From contig NZ_JAAVVZ010000004.1 of NCBI RefSeq assembly GCF_023910635.1, positions 124,001-188,000 of the forward strand: a stretch of DNA of 64,000 bases, read 5' to 3'. The DNA is from Sphingorhabdus sp. GTDB lineage: Bacteria; Pseudomonadota; Alphaproteobacteria; Sphingomonadales; Sphingomonadaceae. The notes beneath the pieces are model-generated. The model saw only the letters and a program-made list of their open reading frames with translations, did no database searches and was not told the origin of the DNA. Within the stretch, counting starts at the first letter, position 1; each line of letters begins with the position of its first letter. Positions 1 through 7,236 of the stretch are shown here, one piece after another. The position numbers and the translations under genes are program-made.

Positions 1-472
1 TTCCTGCGCTATCCTCGTAAACCAAATGTAAAATATTGCGCGCACGCACGGCGCGGCGGATCAATTTCATGGATGGAAGCGCAGGACCGTCTCGTCTGCT
101 CGCAAATAAAGGCGCATTTTCAAGCTTGCGCTTATCTGGATCGGGCAATGATGCTTGGATTTTGCTTCGTACTTCGCGGGCCGCCTCCGCCAACGACGTG
201 TCGCCGGCGACTTCGACGAATGACAATCCCATCGCCAGCGCATCAAGCTGCTCAAATGTAAAGGTCATGGCTGGAAGGTCAAATCCTGGCCTCAACAGAT
301 AGCCAACGCCTGCTTCACCTTCGATAGGTAATCCAGAACCCTGCAAATGGGCGATATCCCGATAGACCGTTCGCACACTTATCTCGAAATATGTTGCAAG
401 GTCCTCAGCCCGGCACACGCCGCGTGAACGAAGCTCGTTGACTAATCGGAATAGGCGTTCGGCGCGGCGCAT
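1..472 (-). CDS. WYL-domain transcriptional regulator, YafY type (partial, runs off left edge)
   Basis: The reading frame opens at an ATG at 472 and stays open to the window edge, giving the first 157 residues. The start MRRAERLFRLVNELRSRG followed by a helix-turn-helix at about residues 20-42 (RAEDLATYFEISVRTVYRDI) is the typical DeoR/HTH_11 N-terminus of YafY-like regulators. The last visible residues (ILHLVYEDSAG) are the first strand of a WYL ligand-sensing domain. An 18-bp palindrome lies 11 bp upstream of the start codon, and a near copy lies before the ABM gene at 1315, so autoregulation and control of both neighbours is inferred. The C-terminal half is outside the window. The family assignment is firm; the ligand is unknown. 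Confidence 0.88.
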   Translation of the reverse strand, partial: MRRAERLFRLVNELRSRGVCRAEDLATYFEISVRTVYRDIAHLQGSGLPIEGEAGVGYLLRPGFDLPAMTFTFEQLDALAMGLSFVEVAGDTSLAEAAREVRSKIQASLPDPDKRKLENAPLFASRRDGPALPSMKLIRRAVRARNILHLVYEDSAG

Positions 473-482
473 AGATACATTA

Positions 483-500
483 CTGACACAACGCTGTCAG
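483..500. promoter_or_regulatory. Putative operator of the WYL regulator (18-bp palindrome)
   Basis: CTGACACAACGCTGTCAG has 6-bp inverted arms. It lies in the divergent gap between the regulator start (472) and the thioesterase start (547). Its reverse complement differs from the site at 1360-1377 by one base. The match between two local promoters is seen directly; binding by the adjacent regulator is inferred. Confidence 0.65.
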
Positions 501-546
501 GAGCGCCATCCTATGATCGAACTGCCTAAGCAGACGGAGTAAGTTC

Positions 547-969
547 ATGTCCATTTCCACAATTCTCGACCGCTTTCCCACGCCGCCATGCGCGACCTTG
601 CTAAGCCTTGATATAATTGAAGCCGACCAAGAGGAAGGTCGCGTGACAATCGCTTTCACGGCCAAGCCGGATTTTTGCAACGCTTCTGGCAATATACAAG
701 GTGGCTTTCTGGCAGCGATGCTCGACGATTGCATGGGGCCAGCAATGCTAATTGCGACCAATGCAGACACCTTTCCGTCGACAATACACCTCAACGTTCA
801 GTTTTTGGCACCAGCCAAGCCCGGCAGGCTTATTGGCAAAGGCCGTGTGGTAAAGATCGGCACAACAATCGGCTTTGTTGAGGCAGATTTGGAAGATACA
901 CAGGGCGTTCTTATTGCACGTGCAACCGCGAGCGTCAGGATGACGGCGATGCAAAAAGCAGTCATCTGA
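547..969 (+). CDS. PaaI-family hotdog-fold thioesterase
   Basis: A 140-residue single-domain hotdog protein. The segment at residues 47-66 (ASGNIQGGFLAAMLDDCMGP) matches the N-x-x-G-x-x-x-GG-x-x-x-x-x-x-D signature of PaaI-type acyl-CoA thioesterases, with Gln where many members have His in HGG. The C-terminal pattern (VQFLAPAKPGRLIGKGRVVK, then FVEADLEDTQGVLIARATAS) is the usual hotdog sheet. The family hydrolyses acyl- or aryl-CoA thioesters in the cytosol; the substrate here cannot be told. It is divergent from the WYL regulator with the 483-500 palindrome between them, so it may belong to that regulon. A GGAG lies about 8 bases before the ATG. Confidence 0.85.
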   Translation: MSISTILDRFPTPPCATLLSLDIIEADQEEGRVTIAFTAKPDFCNASGNIQGGFLAAMLDDCMGPAMLIATNADTFPSTIHLNVQFLAPAKPGRLIGKGRVVKIGTTIGFVEADLEDTQGVLIARATASVRMTAMQKAVI

Positions 970-1003
970 CTCCGCGGCTAAATGAGCAATTTAGGGTCAG
1001 GAC

Positions 1004-1315
1004 CTAACTTGCAATACGCCGTAATGCCGTGAACGCGGGTTCCGCCGCCAAGAACGACATGAGAACAGTCAGGTCGCCACGTTCAACCCGCCATGCCATA
1101 TAGGCCAGCTGAGCCTCGGCTGACTCCCATATTTCATAGAAAAAAACCTTATTGGAATGTACGTCGTCCAGCAGAATGTCGAAACTTATGTTTCCCGGTG
1201 CCTCTCGACTTAATGCCAGATTTTGCACTGTGTAACGAAGAAACGCCTCAAGCATTTCAGCTTTTATCGTCAACTCGGCGAGCATGACCAACTTGTCATC
1301 TATTGCGTGTTTCAT
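1004..1315 (-). CDS. Antibiotic biosynthesis monooxygenase (ABM) domain protein, putative quinol monooxygenase
   Basis: A 103-residue protein counted from the ATG at 1315, chosen because GGAGG sits 5 bases before it; an in-frame ATG at 1327 is possible. The order of motifs (KAEMLEAFLRYTVQNLALSR, then GNISFDILLDD, then VFFYEIWESAEAQLAYMA) is that of the YgiN/ABM dimeric ferredoxin-like fold: helix, central strand with a conserved D, then F-x-x-x-E-x-W. Such small proteins act as cofactor-free monooxygenases on quinols or as stress-associated enzymes. The gene is preceded by the second palindromic operator (1360-1377). The stop codon TAG overlaps an 11-bp sequence matching the tip of the MITE found later in the window. 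Confidence 0.8.
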   Translation of the reverse strand: MKHAIDDKLVMLAELTIKAEMLEAFLRYTVQNLALSREAPGNISFDILLDDVHSNKVFFYEIWESAEAQLAYMAWRVERGDLTVLMSFLAAEPAFTALRRIAS

Positions 1316-1359
1316 TTCTGCCTCCATTTATCACTAAGGGCAGGACTAACACGGTGCTC

Positions 1360-1377
1360 CTGACACCGTTGTGTCAG
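1360..1377. promoter_or_regulatory. Putative operator upstream of the ABM gene (18-bp palindrome)
   Basis: CTGACACCGTTGTGTCAG is a perfect inverted repeat with 7-bp arms, 45 bp upstream of the ABM start. It equals the reverse complement of the 483-500 site except at one position, which suggests a shared regulator, most simply the WYL protein at the left edge. Confidence 0.7.
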
Positions 1378-1475
1378 GACAAAACAGCGGATTTAGATGA
1401 TGCCGACTGTCCGCTTAATTTCTAATTAGCTTATGAAGCCACCTGTTAAAGCCATATAAATCCAAACCGCCCAAC

Positions 1476-1670
1476 TTGACAATTACCCCCTGTTCCTATA
1501 ATGTTCCATCGTTCTTTGACAGCCAAATGCGGCATAGAATATTTCGCTTTCACACCAGCTTCTCTCCCGCCGCAATCTTGTAGGAAATTTTATTGCGCGC
1601 GCAAGATTGCGGAATGCGTTTAGGTGAGACCTTAGTGTGACCTTTGACGCAATTCTGCGGCTTTTGGAGG
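1476..1670. repeat. Intergenic element copy 1, with LexA-like GTTC-N7-GTTC motif
   Basis: The stretch 1378-1748 carries no gene I can support. It holds one of two diverged copies of an intergenic element; the other is at 2390-2590. Shared landmarks are TTGACA, then GTTCCTATAATGTTCC at 1492-1507, then TGTAGGAAATTTTATTGCG near 1579, then CAATTCTGCGGCTTTTGG near 1650. Their spacing is almost equal in both copies. GTTC-N7-GTTC is the LexA operator form known in alphaproteobacteria. A perfect 11-bp inverted repeat (CCGCAATCTTG at 1570-1580, partner at 1602-1612) occurs only in this copy. Short open frames here look spurious. Confidence 0.6.
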
Positions 1671-1748
1671 CTTGCTGCACCTTTGGGAACAAGCCGCGGG
1701 GAGTTTGGTGGGGTTAGCCTATGTCTGAAATTTGTGGGGCGCGGGCGC

Positions 1749-2288
1749 TTAATAGACAGGGAAGATCGTCACTTCGTCCTGCTCGAGTGAAGCGAACGCG
1801 TCTTGCCATGGGACATTCTTAGGCACTTCGCGCCGCCCGGCGGTAAACATTTCCGTATCTACCGCGCCCGAATAGAATCTTACGAAAAGCCCCACATATG
1901 GAAGCTGCAATTCGTTACCGAGATTCTGGAGCGCGGCATGCCATAGTTCAAGGCTATCGGAGCCTCTGCCGACGGGCTTGGCACCGGCCTTTCTTTGGTC
2001 ATCTATAGCGCGGGCTATCTTCGCCTCTGACCAGCCCTTGCGCCGCATGCGAACCGCTTCCTTCGCCAGTTTACCCTCAAAATGTTCAGGCGTATCATAT
2101 CGCGGCGCAAGCACCGTTCCGCAGTCGCAATGCCCACGGGTGGTCAGATATTGGCGCTCATCGTCCCGCAAAACTTTCCGGATAGCTGGATTGTCGATAG
2201 GGGTTGCCGCCCGACCGTGCCGGTGCATCACCGCGCGAACGGCATCAGCGTCCTGCGTGGGCACAACAAGGGTTATGTAGTGACACAT
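1749..2288 (-). CDS. Hypothetical protein, 179 aa
   Basis: I do not recognise this family. The product is a soluble, charged protein that starts MCHYITLVVP. It has a Cys-x-Cys pair in RGHCDCGTVLAPRY near residues 52-62, a basic helical segment (KLAKEAVRMRRKGWSEAKIARAI), and a hydrophobic-aromatic second half (LPYVGLFVRFYSGAVDTEMF). There is no signal peptide or membrane span. The gene is single, with copies of the same intergenic element on both sides. The GTTC-N7-GTTC motif of copy 2 lies about 120 bp upstream of its start, so a damage-response link is possible but unproven. Coding is supported by length and amino-acid make-up only. Confidence 0.65.
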   Translation of the reverse strand: MCHYITLVVPTQDADAVRAVMHRHGRAATPIDNPAIRKVLRDDERQYLTTRGHCDCGTVLAPRYDTPEHFEGKLAKEAVRMRRKGWSEAKIARAIDDQRKAGAKPVGRGSDSLELWHAALQNLGNELQLPYVGLFVRFYSGAVDTEMFTAGRREVPKNVPWQDAFASLEQDEVTIFPVY

Positions 2289-2389
2289 ATGCGAAGCTTA
2301 GCCTCTCGTCCGCATGCCTGCAATATTGTCGGAAGCAGCGCATAACGCCGCGCAAATTCTGGGGCTCTGCACACTGGGGGTCTGCCAAT

Positions 2390-2590
2390 TTGACATTCTA
2401 GCATTGTTCCTGTAATGTTCCATATAGTTTTTGTCATCCATGCGCGGCATTGCCGCTTTCTACTTTCGTTTATAGCATCCACCGCTTTGCTTTTGTAGGA
2501 AATTTTATTGCGAGCACGACATTTTGCGCAATGTGGTCAGGTGCGATTTGGGTGTGAACTTGCAAGCAATTCTGCGGCTTTTGGGGGGCC
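2390..2590. repeat. Intergenic element copy 2, with LexA-like GTTC-N7-GTTC motif
   Basis: The stretch 2289-2674 holds the second copy of the element at 1476-1670, in the same orientation. GTTCCTGTAATGTTCC is at 2406-2421, TGTAGGAAATTTTATTGCG near 2495 and CAATTCTGCGGCTTTTGG near 2567. The inner hairpin of copy 1 is not conserved. The remainder up to 2674 shows no supported gene. Confidence 0.6.
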
Positions 2591-2674
2591 ACCTTTGTGG
2601 CGGGGGTGCTTTGCGCATATCCGCCGCTTCGCAAAAAAGTCTGGCTCTTTGGTCGCCCGACGGAGCGACGCTCG

Positions 2675-3976
2675 TTACTTCGCGGCTTCCTGATGCTGCA
2701 ATGTCATTCCTTGTGCATGGCGGCGTTGGAAGCCCTTCCATAATGTCACGCCTTCGCCGCCGGGGCTATATGCGCCCCATGCGGTTCCGGCCGGCGCATT
2801 CCATTGCCCGTCGTCGGAATTTTCAACGGCCACATTCAGATAGGCCGCCTTGCTGTCGTCATTTCGCAGATGCACGGCCAGAAACGCAGTGATGAAATGC
2901 AGGTTGATGGCGTTGATCCGGTCTTGCCGCCAGATCGGGTCTTCAAACCAATCCATATCCCACACGGTCCCGCGCATTTCGGGCGGGGCTGGGTTGAGGG
3001 CAATGGCATGGCCCGCCTGTTTGTAGGTGAGCAGATAGCGGTGGCTGTTCACCGCGCCATTAAACACCGCCAGCGCACCGCTTTTATAATCCACCACAGG
3101 GTCGCTATCGCCATGGATCAACAGCAAAGGCACGGTGAGCGCGGCAAGACCTTCTGCGCCCCATAAGCTGCGTGGCGCGCCGCCTGCCGGTGCCAATGCC
3201 ACCACGGCCTTTACGCCTTTTAAGGCCATGGCATCGGCCTGCGCCCGCCCCCGCGCAAATGTCTTGAGCCAGCCGCCCGCGACCAGGTCCATATTCGGGC
3301 CTGCCGGATCCAGCGATGCCCCGCCAGCGGTCAGCACGCCATAGCCGCCTTGTGAATAGCCAATTAGCGCCACATTATCCGCGTCGATCAAGTCGCCAAA
3401 ACTGTCCCGCAACGCATTGGCCACAAAAACGATGTCGCGCGGACGGTTGAAATTCGGTGCGGCGCGGGTGCCCGGCGATGCGACATAGGGGTTTGGGTCG
3501 TTGTGATGAATGGCGGCAACGACATATCCCTTGGACGCCAAATTTTCGGTCAACCACGTCATGACGGCGGGATTGTTGCTATAGCCATGGCTGACGATCA
3601 CCAAAGGATGCTTGCCGCCTGCTGCCATCGCGCCGCTAACCGCCATGCCCTTTTGCGCGAAGTGTACCGGCGGGAACGGCGGTTCGGCCCACAGACTATC
3701 GCGATAGACAACCGGCTTTGCGCCATTTTTGACCGTTGCGGGGTACCAGATATCCACCCGCAAAGTGCGATCAACAAGCGGAACTTCGGTGCCATCCGGA
3801 TTTGCGTTCTCGACATCAGGCTGATTTTTATGGGTCAACAGGACCGAACGGAAACCAACCTTATTTGGGCCCAAAGCCGCAAGTTCGGGGGCATCAACGC
3901 CGGGGATACTCGGGACACCCGCATGGACGGGCGCGGCGAGCAGGGCCAGGACAGCAAGCCAGATGCTGCGGATCAT
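2675..3976 (-). CDS. Secreted alpha/beta hydrolase (dienelactone hydrolase / PAF-acetylhydrolase-like)
   Basis: I start the gene at the ATG at 3976: this begins a clean signal peptide (MIRSIWLAVLALLAAPVHA) and overlaps the upstream LysR stop codon as ATGA. The 433-residue product has the nucleophile elbow GYSQGG with Ser208, an oxyanion region HPLVIVSHGYSNN at about 123-135, a plausible acidic residue in LIHGDSDPVVD and a histidine in KQAGHAIALN. These are the usual triad and order of alpha/beta hydrolases. It is probably periplasmic. The substrate is unknown; the coupling to a LysR gene directly after the betaine operon hints at an ester related to that regulon, which is only inference. A longer ORF reaching 4090 would bury the signal peptide and is unlikely. 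Confidence 0.82.
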   Translation of the reverse strand: MIRSIWLAVLALLAAPVHAGVPSIPGVDAPELAALGPNKVGFRSVLLTHKNQPDVENANPDGTEVPLVDRTLRVDIWYPATVKNGAKPVVYRDSLWAEPPFPPVHFAQKGMAVSGAMAAGGKHPLVIVSHGYSNNPAVMTWLTENLASKGYVVAAIHHNDPNPYVASPGTRAAPNFNRPRDIVFVANALRDSFGDLIDADNVALIGYSQGGYGVLTAGGASLDPAGPNMDLVAGGWLKTFARGRAQADAMALKGVKAVVALAPAGGAPRSLWGAEGLAALTVPLLLIHGDSDPVVDYKSGALAVFNGAVNSHRYLLTYKQAGHAIALNPAPPEMRGTVWDMDWFEDPIWRQDRINAINLHFITAFLAVHLRNDDSKAAYLNVAVENSDDGQWNAPAGTAWGAYSPGGEGVTLWKGFQRRHAQGMTLQHQEAAK

Positions 3977-4962
3977 GCAGTCATCTCCGCGCCGTCCAGC
4001 GTTGGAGCGGGCCATGACAATTGCTGGGCCATCCAGGGATATTCGGCAATCAACGGCGGAAAGGTTTTTTCGCGCAAAACCTGCTGGCATAAAGTCGCGG
4101 TGCGCTGCGGAATATCGCCCAGTTCATCCATCCGCGCCACAACCTGAACTGCGCGTGAAAAGCGCCCACGCGTCATTGGTTCGGCGCGCAGATCGGGCAG
4201 CAATTCCGGCACGGCCGCCAGGCACACCGGCGTCGTTATTGTCCATCCGATGCCTGCGGCGACCAACGCCAATTGCTGATGCGACGATTCGACTTCGACC
4301 ATCTGCGGCAGTTTCAATTTCATCCGGACAATCTGGCGTTCGATTTGCTGGCCTGTGCCCGTCAGGCGGGAAAAACGGATCAACGGCAATGATGATGGCA
4401 CGCCGCTTATGTCCAATGGCTCGCGAAAATCTTTCGGGAACACCAAAATAAAGCTTTCCTCGAACACAGGGTGCAGTTCCACCGTATCGCGATGTTCAAG
4501 GCTGAAGCTGCCGGTCACCATCATGTCGATGTCCCGCGCCAGAAATTCGCCTTGATGCTCCAGCGATATACCTGAGCGGATATTCCACCGGTCTGCCCGC
4601 GGCCCGAGATGCTGAAGAATAGGTGCGGTAAGTTCGTTGGCCAGGCTGAAGGACATCGCGACCGTGACGCTCGAAATAGGTAGGTTTGCGCCTTCGCGGA
4701 CCTCATCATAGGCAAGGCGGGCATGGGCGATCAGCTTGTGACCACGCGCAAACAGCGATTTTCCGCTTGCCGTCAAACCCAATGGGCGCATCGTGCGGTC
4801 AAATAAGGACGCGCCAATGCCGGTTTCCAGTCGGGCAATCGTTTGCGAAACCGCCGACTGTGTAACCTGCAGATGCGCGGCGCATTGCGACATGCCGCCA
4901 AGTTCAACGGTCATGATGAACACTTCCAATGCGTGCAGATCGAATTCCTGCGGCAATTTCAT
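3973..4962 (-). CDS. LysR-family transcriptional regulator
   Basis: A 329-residue LysR regulator. The winged helix-turn-helix occupies about residues 8-68 (LHALEVFIMTVELGGMSQCA, then VTQSAVSQTIARLE and the wing ASLFDR). A periplasmic-binding-protein-like effector domain follows at about residues 95-300. The last codons overlap the start of the secreted hydrolase by ATGA, so the two are probably cotranscribed. The BCCT-sarcosine oxidase operon ends 144 bp upstream on the same strand, so this gene is a candidate regulator of betaine catabolism. GbdR, the known betaine-catabolism activator of Pseudomonas, is AraC-type, so this would be a different solution. Confidence 0.9.
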   Translation of the reverse strand: MKLPQEFDLHALEVFIMTVELGGMSQCAAHLQVTQSAVSQTIARLETGIGASLFDRTMRPLGLTASGKSLFARGHKLIAHARLAYDEVREGANLPISSVTVAMSFSLANELTAPILQHLGPRADRWNIRSGISLEHQGEFLARDIDMMVTGSFSLEHRDTVELHPVFEESFILVFPKDFREPLDISGVPSSLPLIRFSRLTGTGQQIERQIVRMKLKLPQMVEVESSHQQLALVAAGIGWTITTPVCLAAVPELLPDLRAEPMTRGRFSRAVQVVARMDELGDIPQRTATLCQQVLREKTFPPLIAEYPWMAQQLSWPAPTLDGAEMTA

Positions 4963-5001
4963 ACAGCGGCCCCTCCAAGCGCTCAGGATTAGGCATAGCT
5001 C

Positions 5002-5031
5002 AATGGCTAATATTAACTGCGCTAATGGCTA
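5002..5031. promoter_or_regulatory. Direct repeats AATGGCTA x2 upstream of the LysR gene
   Basis: AATGGCTA occurs at 5002-5009 and 5024-5031, 22 bp apart, about two helical turns, in the 144-bp gap upstream of the LysR start. The segment is AT-rich and includes GCTAATAT, an 8-mer also present on the minus strand of the sox-operon promoter palindrome near 15442-15449. It could be a site for this LysR protein; the evidence is weak. Confidence 0.3.
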
Positions 5032-5106
5032 TTCGAGACTTTACGTAATACTGCCATGCATTTTCGACATAGGCGGATTATGTTTCAGCGGCGTTGCATG
5101 CTTGCA

Positions 5107-6696
5107 TCACTTTGGCGGATCATTGCTGCTAACCGGATGTCGATGCAAGGCCAGCAAGCCTTTTAATGTGCCGACGCACATGCCCAGCAAGATGAAGGCC
5201 AAGGGCAATCCTGTGGCAATGGCACCTGCCTGAAGCGAGGTCAGACCGCCATTGAGGAGGAGAAGGACGCCGATACCCCCAACCGCGACAAGCCAGATCG
5301 TCTTTTGCTTCAGCAGCGTATCGGTGCGTCCACCCGCTGTCATCGTATCGATTACCAACGTTCCAGAATCCCACCCTGTCACGAAAAAGATAAGGATCAG
5401 GCCAATCGCAACAAAGGACGTGAACTGCGCCCAAGGCAAAGTGCCCAGCAGCACAAATAATTGCGTATCGAGCGATGCTTTGGCCAAGTCTGCGCCATTG
5501 CCGGCAACGATCTGCGCAATGCTGGCATCGCCAAAAATGGTCAGCCATAATATGCCAAGCAAGCTTGGCGAAATCATGGCCCCGGCAATAAATTCACGCA
5601 CCGTCCGGCCCAATGAAATACGCGCCATGAACATGCCGACAAAGGGCGCCCAGCTCATCCACCACGCCCAATAATATACCGACCAATCATTGTAAAAACC
5701 GGTGTCCATGCGCCCCAGTGGGTTGGATAATGCCGGCAGCAGTGTAAGATAGTTGTATATGTTGCTGGCAAGGTCGCCCAATAGTTGCAGCGTTGAGCCC
5801 GTGGTCAAAACAAAGATCAACAACGCAAAAGCAACCCACATGTTTACTTCGCTCAAAATCCGGATGCCACGGTCAATGCCGCCCCGGATCGACAGGAAGG
5901 TGATGCCCGCCATTACGAGGATGAGCGCTAGGATCGTCAGCGACGAGCTCGTCACATCATACAGATGGGCAATCCCTGCCATTGCTTGCTGCGCGCCAAG
6001 CCCAAGAGATGTTGCAAGCCCAAAGATTGTAGCAAGTACCGCGAGAATCTCTAAAACATCTCCAGTGCGGCCCCAAACAGCCTTGCCGAATAAGGGGTAG
6101 AATGCCGACCGCATCGACAGCGGCATGTTGAAGTTAAAGTGGAACACCGCAAGCGCAAGGCCGGTCACGGCGAAAATCGCCCAAGGGTGAAGCGCCCAGT
6201 CAAATATGGTCGCCGCCATCGCGATGCTGCGTGCGGCAGCCGCATCACCAACGGCTCCCCCCAATGGTGCCGCAGGTCCGCCTGCCATGGCCGAGGTGAA
6301 ATGGGTAACCGGTTCGCCAACGCCATAAAAGACAAGGCCAATGCCCATGCCAGCTCCGAACAACATCGCAAACCAGGACAGTCGCGAATAATCGGGCGTT
6401 GCGCCTTTGCCCCCCAAGCGGATTTTACCCAGTGGCGACACGGCCACAACAACACAAAATAGCAAAAGCAGGTTCCCCGACGTCATGAAGAACCAGTCGA
6501 AATGGGACACGGCACCACTGCGCAACGCCGCGAACAGGTCGGTCGACGCCTTTGGCGCAATCAGGCTGAATAGGATGACAGCGAAGGAAATGAATGCCGT
6601 GGGCAAGAAGACAGCCGGGTTGATATGCATCCCGCCCCAAACACGGTTGGACTGGCCATAATTGCCCAGATCTATTGCCTTATCCCAATCTGCCAT
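5107..6696 (-). CDS. BCCT-family betaine/carnitine/choline transporter
   Basis: A 529-residue inner-membrane transporter with about twelve hydrophobic segments. It carries the BCCT glycine-rich segment GMGIGLVFYGVGEP at residues 116-129, WALHPWAIFAVTG at 167-179, and the family signature WAWWMSWAPFVGMFMARIS at 343-361 followed by GRTVREF. The family imports quaternary ammonium compounds such as glycine betaine with Na+ or H+. The start at 6696 is preceded by GGAGGG; an upstream in-frame start at 6711 would lack it. It is the last gene of the betaine operon, 33 bp after soxG. The catabolic context suggests it feeds the demethylation pathway; a role in osmoprotection cannot be excluded. The short C-terminal tail gives no sign of a long osmosensory domain. 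Confidence 0.93.
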   Translation of the reverse strand: MADWDKAIDLGNYGQSNRVWGGMHINPAVFLPTAFISFAVILFSLIAPKASTDLFAALRSGAVSHFDWFFMTSGNLLLLFCVVVAVSPLGKIRLGGKGATPDYSRLSWFAMLFGAGMGIGLVFYGVGEPVTHFTSAMAGGPAAPLGGAVGDAAAARSIAMAATIFDWALHPWAIFAVTGLALAVFHFNFNMPLSMRSAFYPLFGKAVWGRTGDVLEILAVLATIFGLATSLGLGAQQAMAGIAHLYDVTSSSLTILALILVMAGITFLSIRGGIDRGIRILSEVNMWVAFALLIFVLTTGSTLQLLGDLASNIYNYLTLLPALSNPLGRMDTGFYNDWSVYYWAWWMSWAPFVGMFMARISLGRTVREFIAGAMISPSLLGILWLTIFGDASIAQIVAGNGADLAKASLDTQLFVLLGTLPWAQFTSFVAIGLILIFFVTGWDSGTLVIDTMTAGGRTDTLLKQKTIWLVAVGGIGVLLLLNGGLTSLQAGAIATGLPLAFILLGMCVGTLKGLLALHRHPVSSNDPPK

Positions 6697-6729
6697 TGAA
6701 CCCTCCCACAAAGGTGCGATGCCGCTCGG

Positions 6730-7236
6730 TCAATGGCGTGCCGCCATGGTCATCGCCATCCACAACCATGCAGAAAAACTGCGCCAGACTTCGACATGGA
6801 AACGGTCTTCTGCGTCACGAATGAGGATGATTTCGACCGTTTCATACATGGTGCGCGCGGCCCGACCGACCGCAAATTGGCTCAGATCAAGCGGGCATCC
6901 CGACATCAAAACCTCCGATGCACGCGGACCTTCGACAACAAGGCATATGGACCGTTCGCTAACATCTGCAACAGCCACGGGCAGCCCTTCCCCTGTCGGG
7001 ATCGTCGCGCCAGCTTGGCTACGTAGATAATATTCGTCGGGGCCAAGGCACATAATGCCACCTTCGGATGCGCCGATTTTCCTTGGTATTTTGACCTTTA
7101 GCAAGCTCTCCAAATCCTGCGCATTGCGCGCCCGCAGCGTGTGACGCTGCATCGGCGGCGCAAGGCTGATACGGACACCCTGCGCTACAAAGGGGGTTTC
7201 GGTAACAGGCTCATGACGAATAAGGGCGTCAGACAT
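6730..7236 (-). CDS. soxG: Sarcosine oxidase, gamma subunit
   Basis: The 168-residue product starts at the ATG at 7236 (MSDALIRHEPVT), 8 bp inside the end of soxA. A longer frame to 7377 only reads soxA in another phase. The GcvT-related pattern of SoxG is visible: a central ILRxx-like segment replaced here by LLKVKIPRKIG, CLGPDEYYLRSQ, then VAVADVSERSICLVVEGPRA and the SGCPLDLS box that is typical of the gamma subunit. It is the smaller tetrahydrofolate-binding-like subunit of heterotetrameric sarcosine oxidase, in the cytosol. It is downstream of soxB-D-A in the classical order. Confidence 0.9.
   Translation of the reverse strand: MSDALIRHEPVTETPFVAQGVRISLAPPMQRHTLRARNAQDLESLLKVKIPRKIGASEGGIMCLGPDEYYLRSQAGATIPTGEGLPVAVADVSERSICLVVEGPRASEVLMSGCPLDLSQFAVGRAARTMYETVEIILIRDAEDRFHVEVWRSFSAWLWMAMTMAARH

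Noticed and set aside
3503-4147. 214-codon plus-strand frame opposite the hydrolase and LysR genes
   Set aside because: It is antisense to two well-supported genes and has no recognisable domain.
5002-5031. Second tRNA-type or riboswitch structure upstream of the LysR gene
   Set aside because: Only short direct repeats are present; no stable multi-stem fold was apparent.
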